From Myrica gale (lineage: Eukaryota; Streptophyta; Magnoliopsida; Fagales; Myricaceae): a stretch of DNA of 64,000 nucleotides. The notes below the pieces were generated by a model. That model did not search any database, was not told where the DNA came from, and saw nothing but the letters and a program-made list of their open reading frames with translations. Positions 61,801 to 64,000 of this stretch are shown here, piece after piece (the stretch's first letter is position 1; every line of letters starts with the position of its first letter). The DNA lies in NCBI GenBank assembly GCA_963930655.1, contig OZ005621.1:9411001-9475000 (forward strand). Direction: 5' to 3'. The position numbers were made by a program, and so were the translations under genes.

Positions 61801-62173
61801 AGAAAATTGGTAATACTGTTAAGCATGTCTCTCTCGTGCATCTGATAATCTTAGCAAGCTCAACCAAGCACCATTTAGAGGAAGAGTAGTTTGCTGAGAT
61901 AACGACAATCGCGAATATAGACTCTTGTATTGCTTTCAAGAGTTCATGAGAAATATATTTTCCTCTCTGGAGTTTTTCATCGTCTCTAAAGGCGCTGATC
62001 CCTTTCTGCTTCAAAGCTGCGTACAGATGGTCAGTAAAGCCATTGCGAGTGTCTTTGCCGTGAAAACTAAGGAAAACATCGTGCTTCCATGGAGATCTTG
62101 AAGAAGAAGAAGAAGAAGAAGAAGAAGAAGAAGAAGAAGAAGAAGAAGGAGAGACTCGTGAGTGAATGCTCAT
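49893..62173 (-). CDS. TIR-NBS-LRR (TNL) immune receptor with C-terminal post-LRR domain (5 exons)
   Basis: This is an intracellular pathogen receptor; activated TIR domains of this class cleave NAD+ and signal through EDS1. Exons, 5' to 3': 61641-62173, 51879-52971, 51433-51762, 50596-51321, 49893-50495. Junctions are GT-AG and in frame: 3285 nt, 1094 aa. A run of 16 serines (residues 10-25) precedes the TIR domain (about 30-170; [16 protein letters not shown], and SSKWCLVEL with the likely catalytic Glu105). The NB-ARC domain has P-loop GMGGVGKTT (234-242), [20 protein letters not shown] (400-409), [11 protein letters not shown] and an MHD-position MHN (502-504). About six degenerate LRRs follow (about 640-790), then a C-JID-like region ([24 protein letters not shown]). 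Few LRRs make it short for a TNL. Intron 1 is 8.7 kb and full of transposons. Correct splicing of it is inferred, not shown. Confidence 0.92.
53158..53382. mobile_element. MITE-like element in intron 1 of the TNL gene
   Basis: It begins GGGCATGTTCGTTTCC and ends with GAAAACGAATATACC, and contains long T/A runs with TTTACAAACAACAATCTC. It resembles the 47276-47716 block. It lies just outside the left end of the CACTA-type element, between that element and NBS exon 2. Confidence 0.55.
54154..54439 (-). pseudogene. SnRK2 (SnRK2.6/OST1-like) protein kinase C-terminal fragment
   Basis: The minus strand reads [20 protein letters not shown] then LMDENTMN, the end of the SnRK2 kinase domain and start of its C-terminal region. 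In other frames it continues with [11 protein letters not shown], then [20 protein letters not shown] and [13 protein letters not shown] before a TAA at 54154-54156. These match the osmotic-stress box and the acidic ABA box that binds PP2C phosphatases in SnRK2.6. At least three frame changes make it non-coding. CAG|AGG at 54439-54440 looks like a kept splice acceptor, so the copy came from genomic DNA rather than mRNA, unless by chance. No other SnRK2 exons were found nearby. Confidence 0.82.
54748..54976 (-). repeat. 3' LTR of the copia element
   Basis: This 229-bp terminal repeat is close to the copy at 59398-59634; a small indel of about nine bases and roughly eight substitutions separate them. 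It begins TGTCAAACG and ends GCCAACA on the plus strand. Confidence 0.93.
59398..59634 (-). repeat. 5' LTR of the copia element
   Basis: This 237-bp terminal repeat pairs with 54748-54976. In the element's orientation the primer-binding site lies immediately after it. Confidence 0.93.
60172..60385. mobile_element. MITE inside the CACTA-type element
   Basis: It starts TTAGGGTGTTTGTTTGTGG and ends GGAAACAAACACCCC, giving clear inverted ends. Inside are ATTTTGGGTATTGGAGTTTG and AGGAGAAAGAAGATTT, related to the copy at 60593. To its right, CCGCGCTCTGTTTCCA is part of a short direct duplication at about 60390-60460. Confidence 0.7.
60593..60792. mobile_element. MITE of the GGGCATGTTTG-like family inside the CACTA-type element
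   Basis: It shares TTTTGGGTATTGGGGTTTGA, GGAGTTGGTGAAAAAGTGAA and GAGCCTAATTAATTGG with the copies at 26500, 28514 and 63205. The right end is GCTCAAACATGCCC; the left end seems to have lost a few bases. Confidence 0.7.
62098..62147. repeat. Trinucleotide repeat coding for the poly-serine run of the TNL protein
   Basis: An almost pure GAA/AGA repeat on the plus strand reads as serine codons on the minus strand and gives the N-terminal serine run before the TIR domain. Length changes in threes would keep the frame. Confidence 0.9.
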
Positions 62174-62500
62174 GGACGCCGTTGGAGACTTACAAGCTTG
62201 CCTCCAGAATGTTAATTCGCAGAGTAAGATCGGAACAGGAGAACATTAAGAGCTCAATGATACATAGAAGCTATTCCGCTGCTTTCGGGGTTGCGAATAG
62301 ATAGTCGAAAAGAGGAAACTTCCATTTGGGTGAAAAGTTACTAAAATAATTAGCAAAAAGGTTTGGTGGGTGCTGAACGAATAAAAGTGGCACGACTTGT
62401 CCGGCAAACGATTAGGTCGTTGTTAAAATCATAGTTCTGAAAAATATTCTATCAGGTTCCACTTATTAGGACGACCCACCAAGTAGAGAAAAAATTCGGA
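62174..62500 (-). promoter_or_regulatory. TNL 5' flank with a repeat shared with 47.2-47.8 kb
   Basis: No clear TATA box can be assigned. From about 62365 to 62490 the sequence (GGCACGACTTGTCCGGCA, GATTAGGTCGTT, CTGAAAAATATTCTATCA, ACGACCCACC) matches the segment downstream of SAD2. Bases 62500-63200 are AT-rich and show nothing recognisable. Confidence 0.4.
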
Positions 62501-63204
62501 ACCGGAATTAGAATTTCAATACCGAAACCGATTTCCGAAAGCCGGAAGGAATTCCGATTGTATCAAAACTTCAAGCGACGGAAATACTGGAATAAGTTGG
62601 AGGTCGTAATAGGGTATCATTCAATATGGACACCAACTGTTTTGCTAAAACCAATAAATATGTTTTTTCAGTTAACAATAAAATTTGTAAAACCAATAAA
62701 TTTTTTAACATGGGAGCGAATAATCTGAGAGGCACATTGAATAATGATTGTAATAAAATTTACAAAATAAATATCTAAAATTTTAAATAAATGTCAATAC
62801 TTTTAACTTAATTTCTAACAACTTTTCACATCAATTCTAATTTTTTTTTAACAAAAGTTCTAACAAATCTTTTTTTCATACTTTTTTACTTAACTTCAAA
62901 AAAATTTTATTAAAAAATTACATAAAATAATCTCTTTACATCTTTTTACCAACTCCAATAAAAATTAAATATCTTTAAATTTTTTTATCAATTTTTATAC
63001 AAAAACTTATAAAACTTCAATATATATAAATATTATTATATTTAAAAATATTAATTTTTTTTATAAAACCAACATTCCCTAGAATTCCGCACGATGTACT
63101 GTGTGAAAGAAACATACAAGCTAGTCCAAAGCCTTAAAAAGATTGATTGGAAACTTATGTGCAGCTTCCTTCCTCACAGTTCTTTTAAGAGCAGCGAAAT
63201 AAAT

Positions 63205-63390
63205 GAGGGTGTTTGACTGTGAAAATTTTAGGTATTGAAATTTAAAAAATATTATAAAATAAAGATATGTTATGAGAGTTGGTGAAAAAATGAAGAGAGA
63301 AGATTTTTAATAAATATTATAATAATAAAAAATTTTATGATAAATTTTTTATTATTAAACCCAAATAATTGGGGTTCAAACAAGTCCTTG
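63205..63390. mobile_element. MITE of the GGGCATGTTTG-like family
   Basis: It begins GAGGGTGTTTGACTGTG and ends GGGGTTCAAACAAGTCC, with the core GTTATGAGAGTTGGTGAAAA and AATAAATATTATAATAATAA, nearly identical to the copy at 26500. Confidence 0.68.
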
Positions 63391-63668
63391 ATCTCTAGGC
63401 GTTGGGATAAAGATAAGGGTAATATATAATTGGTTAGTACGTTGGATTTGTTTGGCATCCGCGAAAAGTCAGATTTAATAGATGTAAATTGGGTCTGATA
63501 AAAGAAAAATAAAAAAGTTGTCCATTGCTAACTTGCTGTCCTTAAAGCAAAAAGTCGAAGAAAAAGAGGATCATGATTGGTCATCCCATGCGGTCCCTAC
63601 ATCAGGACGTGTGTTTTACATAGAATTGCACTAATTTGTTCCTTGTGAATATCTTTGACGTTTGGGTA

Positions 63669-63885
63669 GAGACAGGTTATTGTGTGAGTGGAATGGTAAT
63701 ATTAGAAGTTGAGAAATTTAATGGCTGACAAAATGTCACGTCAATTAATGAAACCGGGTCGGTTGTGCGGGTCAGATTCATTAATTGACGTGACATTTTG
63801 TCAGCCGTTAGATTTCTTAACTTCTAATCTCATATGTCCACTCACACACTCATACAATAGATTTACTCACACAATAACTTTTGCC
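63669..63885. mobile_element. Mutator-like fold-back MITE with a 10-bp target duplication
   Basis: A 217-bp element is flanked by CGTTTGGGTA at 63659-63668 and 63886-63895. The two inner arms pair over about 50 bp around GGCTGACAAAATGTCACGTC with a loop of about 28 bases, and outer ends share GTTATTGTGTGAGT. A 9-10 bp duplication is typical of Mutator-like elements. The last 105 bases of the window show no gene. Confidence 0.75.
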
Positions 63886-64000
63886 CGTTTGGGTATGAGA
63901 AACTTCTGGGCAACATCCTTGTCGCGTAGGAAACGATCTTCAAACATCACTGGTAGTCATGTCCTTGCCACTTTTCAAGTAGTTCCTTTTTTTTAATAAC

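Noticed and set aside
319-62173. Possible ABA-related cluster (ATX1, SAD2 and a SnRK2.6-like piece)
   Set aside because: All three families touch ABA biology in Arabidopsis, but the SnRK2 piece is a broken transposon passenger and the genes share no promoter or orientation. Chance is the simpler explanation.
62089-62304. Poly-lysine plus-strand ORF
   Set aside because: It is the complement of the serine-coding trinucleotide repeat and TNL exon 1.

Overview
The window is nuclear DNA from a eudicot plant, probably a woody one. The genes are split by many GT-AG introns, the proteins match well-known Arabidopsis families, and introns and spacers are full of plant LINEs, MITEs, a CACTA-type DNA transposon and a Ty1/copia element. 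I cannot name the species. The LINE family recalls those of trees and vines such as Vitis or Fagales, but that is only an impression.

Three complete host genes can be read exon by exon, and in each case the summed exons keep one frame to a single stop. (1) On the minus strand, 18600 down to 319, lies an ATX1/ATX2-type trithorax histone H3K4 methyltransferase with 24 exons and 1092 residues. (2) On the plus strand, 29951 to 45865, lies a SAD2-type importin-beta (importin-7/8 class) with 22 exons and 1034 residues. (3) On the minus strand, 62173 down to 49893, lies a TIR-NBS-LRR immune receptor with five exons and 1094 residues. ATX and SAD2 diverge across about 11 kb of repeat-rich spacer. SAD2 and the receptor converge across about 4 kb.

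Mobile DNA explains most of the rest. At least seven 5'-truncated LINE insertions sit in ATX introns, several with perfect target duplications, and one has duplicated a splice acceptor. SAD2 introns hold a SINE, two short LINE ends and a 2-kb LINE that carries ORF1 but no endonuclease or reverse transcriptase. Intron 1 of the receptor gene is 8.7 kb because of nested insertions: a 7.6-kb CACTA-type element (53444-61024, ATG target duplication) holds a fragment of a SnRK2.6/OST1-like kinase gene and has itself received a broken Ty1/copia element (54748-59634, GTAGC target duplication).

The 18.9-29.6 kb spacer holds several fold-back MITEs, one orphan exon of an OEP80-type outer-envelope protein, a CACTA-like terminus with GC-rich palindromes, a copia gag fossil and a roughly 89-bp minisatellite of about 14 copies interrupted by a MITE. 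One MITE-like family, with ends related to GGGCATGTTTG, recurs about ten times across the window.

The three genes have separate jobs (chromatin marking, nuclear import, pathogen sensing) and I see no sign that they form a functional cluster. I found no CRISPR, rRNA, tRNA or prokaryote-like operon.
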